NCBI RefSeq assembly: GCF_026262505.1
Contig: NC_067203.1
Location: 23,169,411 to 23,233,410, forward strand
Length of the DNA: 64,000 nucleotides
Direction: 5' to 3'
Source of the DNA: Trichomonas vaginalis G3
Taxonomy: Eukaryota; Parabasalia; Trichomonadida; Trichomonadidae
In this document: one piece after another, positions 1 to 9,985 of the stretch
Layout: each line of letters begins with the position of its first letter
Position numbering within the stretch: position 1 is the stretch's first letter
Position numbers and translations under genes: made by a program
Notes under the pieces: generated by a model
Databases searched by the model: none
What the model saw: the letters and a program-made list of their open reading frames with translations, nothing else
Told to the model about the DNA's origin: nothing

Positions 1-857
1 TTTGAATTTATTCAATTTTGTGAATTTTCCTTCAAAAATCAAGTTTAAATATCTTATTTGCCATATAATTATAAATACAATGAAACATATTCGAAATTGA
101 AAAGAATGACTTTTTCTGTTCTTTCAATCATTCAATTTGAATTTTGCAATATTGGATTTCGCATTAGATAGCTATTAAAAACAACAAGCAATTTAACTTA
201 CATTCAAATTTATTTGTGTTATATTCAATCTTCTCAAAACTTATAATTTTCGGCTATAGCATGATTATATGCTATATAATATAATAAACCTATAATAGTA
301 TCATTCTTTCAATTATTTGAAGAGAAAACCGAAAAAATCTATTTTCGGTCTATAACAGGATAACAATGACATTCAATTTTCGTCGTCTAAAATTGTTCTT
401 AATTAAATTAAACAAAAAAAATTGGCAAAAATAATTTTCATGTAGCTGAGAGTAAACGTATTCCATTTATCGATGAAATAATTTGATGATAATTTAATCT
501 TCGGAATTGAATAGGCCGTCAAAATCTCACTCAAAATAAATTCAATAAAATTTTGTGGTTTTATCTTTATTTTAATACGATGAAGTTATGAATAACATGG
601 GTCTGAAAGAGAACTATTTTTATAAAAAATCAAACTAAAATCATTGATAACTCGTTTGGTCTATCTTATCAAAATTCATCGGTTTGCTCTCCAATATGAT
701 TTTATCAATGGGATATATAAAATACAATTCCTAATAATATTTTCGCCATAAAACAATTAACCCATAATTTTCTCTCAAATGATGACCGACGTAACTCTCA
801 AAATTTGGACAAATTGCTCTCAAAATTTGAGAACCAAACTAGCTACCAAAAACAATC
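1..857. other. AT-rich intergenic DNA upstream of the Myb gene
   Basis: No open frame with a recognisable protein is present. The DNA is very AT-rich. The phrase CTCAAAATTTG occurs twice just before the Myb start codon (about 795-835), but I do not see a clean TCA-Y-W initiator there. Confidence 0.5.
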
Positions 858-1340
858 ATGTCTGATTGCAAATACATGCTCCCACCAATCGAATCCCTCA
901 TGCCAGCAATGGGTAACTTCCAGCCATTCATCATCATCCCACAGCAGCCAGTCCATTCAGATCCGGTTGAAGTTCCAAAGACTTCAAAGAAGATGAAATT
1001 TACACCAGAAGAAGATAAAAGACTTTGCTCTCTCATCAGACAGTACGGTTCCAATGATTGGATCCACATCTCTGAGATGATGAAGACAAGAAACCCAAGA
1101 CAATGCAGAGAAAGATGGAACAATTATCTTAATCCAAACTTAAGAGACGATCCATGGACAATTGAAGAAGACAAGCTCCTCATCGCTAAGTACAGACAGT
1201 TCGGAACACACTGGTCTAAGATTTCAAAATTCTTCGCACACAGATCAGACAACGCCATCAGAAACAGATGGCAGATGCTTCTTAGACAATCTGAACGCCG
1301 TTATCTGAGCTCATCCTCTTCTTCAATGTCTGATGCATAA
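858..1340 (+). CDS. Two-repeat Myb-like DNA-binding protein
   Basis: A 160-residue nuclear transcription-factor candidate with two adjacent Myb/SANT repeats (about residues 46-95 and 97-145). The first repeat carries FTPEEDKRL and ends in the R2-type signature RQCRERWNNYLNP. The second carries WTIEEDKLL and ends in SDNAIRNRWQMLL, so this is an R2R3-type pair. The N-terminal 40 residues are Pro/Met-rich and the C-terminus is a short serine run. Two-repeat Myb proteins of this size are a large family in trichomonads, where several bind promoter elements of specific genes. Which promoter this one binds cannot be read from the sequence. The ATG at 858 is chosen because it gives a compact protein starting just before the repeats. 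Arginine is almost always AGA, which sets the local host codon preference. Confidence 0.93.
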   Translation: MSDCKYMLPPIESLMPAMGNFQPFIIIPQQPVHSDPVEVPKTSKKMKFTPEEDKRLCSLIRQYGSNDWIHISEMMKTRNPRQCRERWNNYLNPNLRDDPWTIEEDKLLIAKYRQFGTHWSKISKFFAHRSDNAIRNRWQMLLRQSERRYLSSSSSSMSDA

Positions 1341-2707
1341 GTCCTGTAGCCCATATTTTTACGGAAACTCTTTTTTATACCATGTATTTATATTAGCTAT
1401 ATTATTAAACCCTTTCTATCCCTTTACATATTTTAAATTTTTACTCAAAATACCTTGCTAACAATAACATATTGTTTATAAAATTTTTAAATTAGGCTTA
1501 TTTTCTTTAAATTTGATAACACTAGATACATGCACAAGTTTAACTTATAGAATCTATCATTAATTTATCTCAATTGCACTTGTTGCCCCTCAATTTAGCA
1601 AATTTCATAATTATTTTTAGAAATTAAAAATTCCCATTGTATACCTATAAACATTTTATCTTATCCATTTACGCAACTTTATGCTATTAAAAAATTCCTG
1701 ATAAAATCATATTTATTTTTTTGGATAGAACGATTGACGCATTTTTTCAATTCCCAGTTTTTCAATAGAAATTAATCCTTCAAAACAAACATGATTCAAA
1801 TATAATATACTTTAAGAATTCACTAGAGTTCATTAAAACCATTCATGATTGAATCTATTCTGAATTGTTCGTTTTTCAATAGACTTACGGATTCATTATT
1901 TAGATGATCATTTATTATTCCCAAATTGCAATAATTAATTACAAAACATTAAATAACCGTCAATGGCCAAATTTCAATATAAAATTTCATCCTCCCTCAC
2001 AAAATAAATTTTATTTGATTTTATCTGATGATTTTAATAAACGGAATTGAATCACATGATGGGCTTTCATAAAACTCGATTATTCATGATGTCCAGGTTG
2101 TTCTATATCGATCTTGTTTTCATCCGACTTTTTTTTGAATTCCCATCATTATTTCCGATGTGTTTACAAAAATGATTATTCTTATATTAGTTAATTACTA
2201 TTTTCTATTTTATTGGGTCAAAAATGAATTTATTTCAGTCAACAATTTTAATTCTCAACCGAAATAAGGTCTTTGCTATTTCACACACCCGAAATCGATA
2301 TTTCATTATACAGTACCATCCAATATTTTCATTTCTTATATTAATTTTGATCATTAACTTAATTTCCAAATTCATCTTTTCCCAACACATAGTTAAATTT
2401 AATAATTTACATCCACATAATAATGATATCATATTTTGAAATAAATTTTCAAGAATTAGCATCAACCAACTAATTTTTGCTGTAAATCAACTGATTTCTC
2501 AATTTATTAAGAGTTTAGCATAAAAACAATAGAACACTATTATAATACCATATTCAAGTAGTGTATGTTACCGATTCTCATCAATATTTCTTCTAAAAAA
2601 CAAAAGATCATTTTTAATATTTTATTAATAATAGAAATAGTACATTGGAATCTTCCCGGTACTATTGGTTTGGTAATAGTATAAGTTTTTTTAACATAAT
2701 TTTTCAA
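1341..2707. other. Intergenic DNA, nothing recognised
   Basis: AT-rich, with short overlapping open frames around 2224-2465 on both strands that have no domain, no biased composition and no initiator motif. I regard these as chance frames. No repeat was noticed. Confidence 0.5.
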
Positions 2708-3796
2708 TTATTCATCAATGAGATTTGGTCCCAAGCTCTTTTCTTGTTTCTTGCATTTACAAATGCACTCAGAGTTATCATCTTTGGCAACTAGAGCAAA
2801 GATAAGGGCAACTCCACAAGATACAAGTCCGAATAACCATAATCCGTTTCTGTAACCTTGCCATTCGTACTTTGGAACACCAGATGGGGTTGGTTGTGAT
2901 CCATTTAGTGGAATAATGGCTGCAGATATCTGCTGATAGATTGCGACGAAAATGAACAAAAAGAAGTTTGCAATTCCAACGGCAGATCCAGAAACTGTTG
3001 GTCCAAAGTATTCTGTAAGAAGAGGATAGTCTATATTTGTAAGCGTCAAAGACCAAAAGGCGAAGAAGAATAAAACAGACGCCAATGCAATTTTTGTGAA
3101 TTTGTTACCCATCATATAAAGAAGTGCCATGACTGAGGTGTTAAACAATCCACCAAAGACCATGACCCACTTCTTTGTCTTCAGTAATTTGCTGATCCAT
3201 GGAATAACAAGAGATCCAACGAACAATCCAACAGAATGGGCAATTAAAATATTGCCAATCTCAACAGGAGTGTAGTTGAAAACGTCTGTTAGGAATGGTC
3301 CGTTCCAGTAGGCTGATGCGTTCAAATATGGGCAAGAAAATGTAACATTGAAAACGACAATCACCCAAAAGTATGGATAAACAACGACATTTTTGATGTT
3401 TGAGAATAAATCTTTCACTCTTTCTTTGAATGTTAATTCGACATCTCCTTCATTCGTTGGTTCATTAACAGGATCGTAGCCAAGGGACTGTGGTTTGCCG
3501 CGAGCAAAGATTCCGATGCGGATAGAAAGGAGAGCACCTGTTCCACCGATTGAAAAGAAAGCAGTTCTCCAACCAAATTTTGCTGAAAAATAAGCTCATG
3601 GAGTCGCCGCCAAGATTCCTCCTAGACAGGAAATGGCAACAAGAACGCCTAGTAAAACTGCTAAATATTGCTTTTTGAACCAATATGTCATAATTCTGAG
3701 ACTAGAAACATAAGTTGGACCGCATCCTAATCCAACCAAAATCAAATGTCAACACATATAATATGCTGGTGTGGTATCATTAAACATGTTTGTTCT
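2708..3796 (-). pseudogene. Major facilitator superfamily transporter pseudogene
   Basis: Reading leftward from about 3796 one frame encodes most of an MFS transporter: helices with GLGCGPTYVSSLRIMTYWF, a central basic cytosolic loop, then six more helices ending at a stop at 2708. The C-terminal half (about 237 residues) is uninterrupted and resembles the second half of sugar-phosphate or organic-anion MFS carriers. In the same frame there are two TGA codons, at 3749-3751 and 3596-3598, and nothing resembling the first two helices upstream. I therefore call it a 5'-truncated pseudogene with at least two nonsense mutations. TGA is a genuine stop here, because the phosphatase gene at 23753 and the ankyrin gene at 38647 both end in TGA. 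The substrate cannot be inferred. Confidence 0.82.
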
Positions 3797-4570
3797 TCAA
3801 ATCTGATTGAAATATAATTATGCCAAATCAAAAATACACTTTTTTAAATCTTAATATATATGATTGTTTACTTGATCTGGTTTGTAGATCAGGTAATATA
3901 TTCACATAGATAAATGCAAATTGCACAACTTAATATTTTCCTTAAAATTTCTCTTCAGGTTCATACCTAAATAAGCTCTTTTTTTGAAAATTCAGTTTTT
4001 TCCAAAAATGTATGAATTCAAAAGTTCAGATTATATCTAGTCATTTTCCAACATTAATTTTGTGTTTTAGTTTTTGAGATATTCATTTTATTATACGTAT
4101 TATTCAGAAAATTAAAAGAATTTGTGAGGGGAAACGGAGGAGATAATAAATATGTAAAGATGGATGAATAGACAATTTGAAAAAAAAAGCAATAATTTTG
4201 AGTTGCATTTATCTCTTTATGTGATGCATATTTTCACGATCTGACAGCAGAAATCGAATCAGCGGAGCCAGAAGAATCAGATTACGTGTGGAAAATAGGT
4301 TTTGAACGCTTAGATAGGTGTAAAATGAGACTTTATGAGATGTGTTGTATAATTATAGTTTTTGCGATAATGTGTCATGAGATCAGAATATGAAGAGAGT
4401 AAATATGTATTATTGTCACGGGTTTATATGTGGGGATAGCTCGATAGAGTCCCTAAAAGAGATTAGTACGTGAGTAAGGCGATTTAATAAACAAAAGAAA
4501 GAAATAATTAATTTTTTTTTTAACTTCGAAAAGATTGTATGAAAGTGTCTTTGATTGTAAGATACATTTA
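3797..4570. other. Intergenic DNA
   Basis: No gene recognised. It separates the decayed transporter from the hairpin cluster that starts at 4571. Confidence 0.5.
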
Positions 4571-4760
4571 GACCGACAAGAGTGCACAATACACTCTTGT
4601 CGGTCAAACTTCCGCATTCAAGTTATGAATGCGGAAGATTGTCTCATTCTGGGAGACATGCAGTGACAATGTCTCCCGGAATGAGACATGCAGACCGACA
4701 AGAGTGCACAATACACTCTTGTCGGTCAAAGTTTTGCAATCGCGTTGTGAGTGCAAAAGA
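4571..4760. repeat. Array of perfect hairpins in two repeat units
   Basis: An identical 35-bp hairpin occurs twice (4571-4605 and 4693-4727): arms GACCGACAAGAGTG and CACTCTTGTCGGTC around the 7-nt loop CACAATA. Between them lie a second hairpin with 12-bp perfect arms (4609-4620 with 4626-4637, loop AGTTA) and a third with 19-bp arms (4641-4659 with 4669-4687, one G-T pair). After the second copy a diverged version of the 12-bp hairpin follows (about 4731-4758), so the array is roughly two units of 122 bp. It is GC-richer than its surroundings. Confidence 0.9.
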
Positions 4761-4937
4761 TTGTGCTATTCCTGCATATTTTCTATGAGCCTGCTTCATA
4801 AAATTGAATCCTTCTATCCAAATTAAATGCGATTTCGCTAATCTTTCATCTAAAATCACTAATCAGAAGCATATTGCAAGTTAACTTGAACCGGTATGTT
4901 CCTCCTATCCTGTCTTTCAGTTCTTTCTATCAGCCAT

Positions 4938-5149
4938 GGTTCACAAGGAGGAGAGCTTTGCGCACAATCAGACATAAGATTGCGGCAGAGGAACCGGGAA
5001 GAGAGCAGCTTGAAGCGGTAAGATGTCCGAATGCTGTCTCCCAGGTGTATCTGTCAGGCAAAGTTCACAAGGAGGAGAGCTTTGCGCACAATCAAACAGA
5101 AGATTGCAGCAGAGGAACCGGGAAGAGAGCAGCTTGAAGCGGTAAGCTG
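4938..5149. repeat. Two direct copies of a 124-bp period repeat
   Basis: The stretch beginning TTCACAAGGAGGAGAGCTTT occurs at 4940 and again at 5064, and both copies end in CAGCTTGAAGCGGTAAG. The period is 124 bp and about 85 bp of each unit is nearly identical. It is strikingly GC-richer than its flanks. Both strands stay open across it in places, but no conserved protein is recognisable. It may be a non-coding repeat or a remnant of a repeated gene. Confidence 0.85.
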
Positions 5150-5214
5150 TTTTCAAGTCTTTAGTTAACGAACTTTAACAAAAGACATCTAAAAAATTTG
5201 AAATAATTGCAAAA

Positions 5215-5375
5215 TAATGCCGTCAGGTAATGCACACCTAAGGGAGGTGTTTTGCGGGAGCTGGGGGTATCTTGGTGAGTACTCAGGAGGCCAAGAAGGG
5301 CACCCCAACCGACATTTTGCTGACGCATTGTGTAAGCAACCATTCTGATCACCGCTCAAACCGTCAGGACAAAAT
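5215..5375. other. GC-rich island, function unknown
   Basis: A 160-bp patch of balanced base composition in AT-rich DNA. It contains a small CACCT/AGGTG hairpin near 5233 and a possible longer pairing of GGGG..CTTGG with CCAAG..CCCC around 5262-5310. It could be a structured RNA gene or part of the neighbouring repeat cluster. I recognise no known RNA family. Confidence 0.35.
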
Positions 5376-5395
5376 AATTTATGAAATTATAAGTC

Positions 5396-5660
5396 ATCTT
5401 TCTAATACATATTTTTGGAAGGGCGTAAGATACGCCAACTTAAATATATTATTAAATATGAGAAAATCACTCAACAAAAAAACAATTCTTTCAAAAAGTT
5501 TAAAATTTATCTTTCTAATACATATTTTTGGAAGGGCGTAAGATACGCCAACTTAAATATATTATTAAATATGAGAAAATCGCTCAACAAAAAAACAATT
5601 CTTTCAAAAAGTTTGACATTGATCTTTCTAATACATATCCTATGGAAGGAGTTTACATTC
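5396..5660. repeat. 113-bp tandem repeat, two full copies plus a partial third
   Basis: ATCTTTCTAATACATATTTT starts at 5396 and 5509, and the first 17 bases recur at 5622, an exact 113-bp period. Copies 1 and 2 differ at only a few positions, and the third breaks off after about 20 bases of similarity. Each full unit contains the small hairpin GGCGTA-AGA-TACGCC. Confidence 0.92.
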
Positions 5661-5669
5661 ACAAAATAA

Positions 5670-6514
5670 AAACCAGTTCAAAATCTTATTACTCCTTGAA
5701 TTAAAATCATTTAATTTCAAATCCATTCCAAATCCTTAAATCTGTATTAAAATCATTTTGCCAACAACCAACACAATACAAATTATATTTCCATATATCT
5801 TCTTGTCCATTTTAATTTTTTATCTCATTTTATTTAATTTTATTTAAAGCATATAGACATCGAGATCCTTTACACATAGTTATATAAAAGTCAAATACAT
5901 AATAAATTCTTAATTCTAGAGATATCTCAAAATCTCAATTTTTTAATTTAAAATACCTTTCATTTTTCACAGTACTATCACAACAAACAAGCCATTTACT
6001 AATTAACACATATAAGAAAAATATCAAATTACAAAACAACTTTCAATATCATTCGCATCGAATTCTATTTTTTCATAATTATCAACTACATGTTATTATA
6101 TAATATATGTCGGCGCATATTCCACTCTATACAAGTGTCAGACACACTCACACAAAGCTGTGAGATTCATACCTCTATCAGTAGGACTTCTCAAATCAAG
6201 AACACATATGTTTCACTATCGCACATCTGTGTAGGATCTAATCAACCCTTTGGACTGGTACTTCAAAATTTGATAATTTGATAATTTCATGTGATATCAT
6301 CATTTGCCTTTAAAACAACTGTGCGTTAAACTAGACACGTTTCTCTATCATAATGCAAAATATCAAAGTTTGGGAGACTCCCAAAGTGTCTGAAACTGAT
6401 CATAAGGGTGAAAACCGTTTTCCAGAAGTTGGGAACGTAGGGTATTGAATTCTTGAATTAAGTTGAAATAAAGATATGTTAAAGTGAAATAGATGCATAA
6501 AAACAATTTAATAT
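5670..6514. other. Intergenic DNA with two small inverted repeats
   Basis: No gene recognised. CTCACA/TGTGAG pairs near 6148-6166, and TTTGGGAG-A-CTCCCAAA at 6369-6385 is a perfect 8-bp-arm palindrome. The latter lies downstream of the OTU gene's stop codon, since that gene is read leftward and ends at 6515, and could act in 3' processing. Confidence 0.45.
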
Positions 6515-7318
6515 TTATTCTATTTTTGGAATTGCAGCGTTGTAGTGTCCGCCATGAGAAGTAAAAGTGCTGTGGAATGTTAAATTAATAGAAGCAGCGA
6601 ATTCACCATATTTCTGAGGTGGAACACCAACAGAATGTACTATAATGGAAACATGAAGTGCATTAGCCAAAGCGGAAACTTCGAGATTATCTCCCCATTC
6701 TGCAGTAGTTTCGATAAGCTTGCAGTGCTTCTCAAGTTCTTCAACAGTGCCGTAATTTGAAAATGGAAGATATTGATCTGGATGAGACATGATCTCGTTG
6801 GCTGCACTTTTTCGAAGATCAAGGTAAGAATCAGCATTGTAGCCGGATCTACCGAGTGCTGTCATAGCAGCAACAACAGCTCTGAATAAGCAATGGCCAT
6901 CTCCTGTAACTTGACGAATAACTAAGCCAAGAGGCTCAATTTGTTTTGTTAATTTTTCTGTTTCAATTTGGCCAGGTGTAATTTCACTTGCAGCCTTAAG
7001 AGCAGCTGCTTCTAATTGATATTTGGCCTTTAATTTCTTTTCGCGTTGAGCTTTTGCGTTGGTTCGTTTTTTCTTTTGTGGTTCGGCTGGTTCTTCAACT
7101 TGTTCAGCAGGAGCGTTTGCTTTACTCATCTCTGCTATTGATGCGATACTGGAATCAACTTCTAATGATTGATATTTTTCAAATAATTCTTTTCTCATTT
7201 GCTCAGCTTCTTTATTGATTCTTTTTCTCTCATTTTTAGATTTGGCTCCAGCAAGCATCTCTTGAATCTTCTTTTCGAGTTCTTCAGATTCTTGCTTGTG
7301 CTGAGCACTGATGTCCAT
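6515..7318 (-). CDS. OTU-family cysteine protease (OTUD6-like deubiquitinase)
   Basis: A 267-residue protein with the layout of OTUD6-type deubiquitinases: a charged coiled-coil N-terminal half (residues 1-110, rich in E, K and R) and a C-terminal OTU domain. The catalytic Asp-Cys block is GDGHCLFRAV (residues 139-148, nucleophile Cys143), and the catalytic His is in GGHYNAAIP (His258) at the very C-terminus. Family members remove ubiquitin from proteins, often near ribosomes for the OTUD6 group; the exact chain preference cannot be inferred. The start is the ATG at 7318. An in-frame TTG three bases earlier is not used in eukaryotes. No clear initiator motif is visible directly upstream. Confidence 0.93.
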   Translation of the reverse strand: MDISAQHKQESEELEKKIQEMLAGAKSKNERKRINKEAEQMRKELFEKYQSLEVDSSIASIAEMSKANAPAEQVEEPAEPQKKKRTNAKAQREKKLKAKYQLEAAALKAASEITPGQIETEKLTKQIEPLGLVIRQVTGDGHCLFRAVVAAMTALGRSGYNADSYLDLRKSAANEIMSHPDQYLPFSNYGTVEELEKHCKLIETTAEWGDNLEVSALANALHVSIIVHSVGVPPQKYGEFAASINLTFHSTFTSHGGHYNAAIPKIE

Positions 7319-7321
7319 CAA

Positions 7322-8216
7322 GAAAAAATACTAAAGATTTATTAAAATCAGAAAAGAGGGAATACATCGATGAAGTATACTCTTTGAATTTTTAGTCTAA
7401 TTCTTTACATAGGTGCTTTCCAATTGTTATTATATCAATAATGACTAGAACAGTTTCACATAGCGCTTTCATGATATATGACAAATCAGACAATTGATGT
7501 TCTTTGGAAATAAAGATTCTTGTACATTCTCAGATAAACATTTGAATCTCTCATAATTGATGAATACATTCTCTAGTATATAAGCATGTATTAAGAGTTT
7601 GAGCTAAGTTCAAAGGAATATGCCAATATAGAACAAATTCTTCGAATGAATGCTATATGAATGAAAATGACTTTATCAAAGTTCAATTTTTATAATTTTT
7701 GTTTGAGTTATAGCCTATTATGATAGATTCATGTTCTGAAACAGCAATTTTTTTCTATTATGAAAGCAATTTAGAGGTATTCAGATAAAATTCATATATG
7801 GGTAAATTCATGTATTATAGTACAGTCATGTTATCTCTGTTATGGTTGTTTTGACATCAAAATTATTGAAATTTCAGAATGTCAGTAATACTCTTGATCA
7901 AAGAATCCATTCTCTTTTACTTTCTGAGAATGAAGCAATATCCTTCCAATTCACGCACGTAGTTACCATGACTGCCATATACCAACATTCGCAAAGATCG
8001 AATCTTTTCGAATTTGAATGAAATAACGTTGAGATTCTAATTTCTAAATCAAATTCAATATCATATTTAGTACAGTAAAGTAGAATATCCAAATTTTATC
8101 TTCATTTCAAATTATAGCGGGTGTTTTTTTGACAAAAATGACCATCAAAATAAAAAATTGTTTTCTAGACCCAAATGTGATCTAAAAATTTTTGTTATTT
8201 AAAAATGTAAACTATA
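7322..8216. other. Intergenic DNA between OTU and nucleoplasmin-like genes
   Basis: Divergent intergenic region of about 0.9 kb. Nothing coding is recognised; a 64-codon frame on the minus strand near 7900-8090 has no recognisable domain. Confidence 0.5.
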
Positions 8217-8224
8217 AAACCGTC
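8217..8224. promoter_or_regulatory. Octamer AAACCGTC 10 bp before a start codon
   Basis: AAACCGTC is the exact reverse complement of GACGGTTT found 19 bp before the Rab32-like gene. Both fit the published trichomonad M3 core-promoter consensus (forward or reverse orientation). The placement immediately before the ATG at 8235 makes a promoter role plausible. Confidence 0.45.
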
Positions 8225-8234
8225 AACTTTTTTG

Positions 8235-8636
8235 ATGACATCGATATTTCGTTTAACAGTCAACTCCGGTCAAACAGTTCCGATCGAGTTTAAGGAATAT
8301 ATGATGGTCACAATCTCCAAGGGCATTTTGATGGTTCGCCCAGATCAAACAAGACCAGTTCTTGTTACAATCAAATATATGGATCTTCAAGACAATAAAG
8401 AGAAATCCGAGAAACTCTGCGTTTTCGATCCAGGACAGACAGATGTTGTCATCGAGAACCTCTACTACGATACACAACGCCCAACAATTACAGTTCCAGA
8501 GGGCGCCACCGTTAAGTTCGAAGGTGTATTTACATCATCCGAAGAATTTGCGGATCACGATGAGGAAGAAAATTCTTCATCCGAGGCACAGGATGATGAA
8601 GAAGATGATGACTTCCAGGCTGAAGAATCTGAGTAA
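8235..8636 (+). CDS. Nucleoplasmin-fold (NPL) domain protein with acidic tail
   Basis: A 133-residue protein. Residues 1-99 match the nucleoplasmin-like domain seen at the N-terminus of fungal and insect FKBP39-type proteins and plant HD2 proteins: a short strand MTSIFRLTVNSGQTVPIEF, then MVTISKGILM, the signature EKLCVFDPGQ, and a last strand TVPEGATVKFEGVF. The C-terminal 33 residues are almost all Asp, Glu and Ser, like the acidic tail of histone chaperones. No FKBP domain follows. The likely role is nuclear histone binding, assembled as a pentamer as in the family; this is inference from fold and tail. The start is the ATG at 8235, directly after an AAACCGTC octamer, giving an extremely short leader. 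Confidence 0.82.
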   Translation: MTSIFRLTVNSGQTVPIEFKEYMMVTISKGILMVRPDQTRPVLVTIKYMDLQDNKEKSEKLCVFDPGQTDVVIENLYYDTQRPTITVPEGATVKFEGVFTSSEEFADHDEEENSSSEAQDDEEDDDFQAEESE

Positions 8637-8943
8637 ATTATTATAATATTTATTTACAATTTTTTTAGTTTAGTTTACTACCCTGATATTTCTTTAATTT
8701 ACAATATTTTTGATCGTTATAAGCTGAAATCTATGATTTGTTACTTATAGTATAATACCTATATTTAGTTGTAGGTATTACAATTATGATGAATCTAAAT
8801 TTATGATTTGAATCCTCAATAATTCAAAATATTAGGTTTCATTATATATATTATGAATAGTTATGAGTTATCTTGTTTTTAATTAACCAGTACATTAATA
8901 ATATAATATTTTTAGTCAGCTAACAATAAAAAGCAGATGACAA
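8637..8943. other. Convergent 3' intergenic DNA
   Basis: Shared downstream region of two convergent genes, very AT-rich. Nothing else was seen. Confidence 0.5.
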
Positions 8944-9534
8944 TTAAATCTTGAGGGTAAAACCACCTGTTACAGCAACATTTAACAAAACATTTCCTTG
9001 TATCTTGAGTCCTGCTAAATGTTTTCCGTCTCTTGGAAGCAATGCACGAGGGAATGATGTGAAAATTTCGATTTTTTCAACCTTTTCAAAAACTTCTTGA
9101 AGTAAGAAGTCATAAACGGCATCAATTGTTTCGTTAATAGCAAATTGAGCCTCGACTGCGAATATGACCTTATTTGAACGAATGTCAAATTTAATTTTCG
9201 CAATTTTTGGAGAATATGTAGTTTTGCGAACGTCTGCAAATGTCTTTGGCTGACCATAATTCTTAAGATTCAAATCAGAAGATTTGACTTTGAAGAAATC
9301 ATCTTTTTCCTCGCAAGGTTTAATGCCTTGGCCTTCTGGTGTTTTGGTTACACGCATGAATCTCTTTCCTGGACCTGGCATTTCCTCTGGTGGTGGTGCT
9401 GGCCTTTCTCCTGTAATTTCTGGTGGTAATTGCATTGGTCCTGAAGCTGGCTGAGGTGCTGCTGGCTGTGGAGCTTTTGGCTTATTCTCTGAATCTGCTA
9501 TTGTTCTTCCTTTGCCCTTAAATAACCTGTTCAT
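8944..9534 (-). CDS. UBX-domain-like protein
   Basis: A 196-residue protein with a disordered Pro/Ala-rich N-terminus (to about residue 60) and a compact C-terminal ubiquitin-like fold of UBX type (about residues 110-196). The pattern IKFDIRSNKVIFAVEAQF, then a helix TIDAVYDFLLQEVF, then FTSFPRALLPRDG and a final LKIQGNVLLNVAVTG is that of UBX domains, with FPR in the Cdc48/p97-binding loop. Such proteins act as adaptors for the AAA ATPase Cdc48/p97. The start at 9534 is preceded by two initiator-like sequences on the minus strand, TCATTA (A+1 at 9548) and TCATTC (9538). The UBX assignment is by pattern only and could be another ubiquitin-like fold. Confidence 0.68.
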   Translation of the reverse strand: MNRLFKGKGRTIADSENKPKAPQPAAPQPASGPMQLPPEITGERPAPPPEEMPGPGKRFMRVTKTPEGQGIKPCEEKDDFFKVKSSDLNLKNYGQPKTFADVRKTTYSPKIAKIKFDIRSNKVIFAVEAQFAINETIDAVYDFLLQEVFEKVEKIEIFTSFPRALLPRDGKHLAGLKIQGNVLLNVAVTGGFTLKI

Positions 9535-9854
9535 GAATGAAATTTAATGATAAATCAGAATTTAAATCAGACTCTCAGAATTTTTTTTCCTATAAATTTT
9601 CGCTCTCTAAAAGTTCGCTAATCCGTAAATTTTAACCTCACAGATGCAATAGCATACTTACATCGTAGACGATCTCTGAGCCACATGGAATCCTATAAAT
9701 TTTTTTTGGTAATTTTTTATAAAAATTTTATATAATATTTTTCCGTGTAAATCATTCAATGCTCACATTTTTTGAATTTCAGACGGAATCATTTTGGTCA
9801 AACATCATCGAAAATCATCGTAATTTTCAGCTCACATCATGTAAAAGATGTCCA

Positions 9855-9985
9855 CAATGTTCTTCTTTTAAGTGGATCAAAATTCAATGAAATTAGATAT
9901 TAAGGAAAAAACCACGCTTCATCTTGCAGCATTCAACAATAGCAATGAATCATTTAACTATCTTATTTTTCATGGTGCTATATAA
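9855..9985 (+). pseudogene. Ankyrin-repeat gene relic
   Basis: One frame reads NVLLLSGSK and then, after a one-frame shift, LDIKEKTTLHLAAFNN...FNYLIFHGAI before a stop at 9985. This is a single ankyrin repeat of the same style as the ankyrin genes at 15757, 22056 and 38647 (TTLHLAA...LLSHGA). It has no start, at least one frameshift and no neighbouring repeats, so it is a short remnant. Confidence 0.75.

Noticed and set aside
3590-3755. TGA read as tryptophan in the MFS gene
   Set aside because: Intact genes here (phosphatase at 23753, ankyrin at 38647) end in TGA, so TGA is a stop in this genome.
5161-5352. Minus-strand frame of 63 codons in the GC-rich island
   Set aside because: No initiator and no domain. 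The open frame is explained by base composition.
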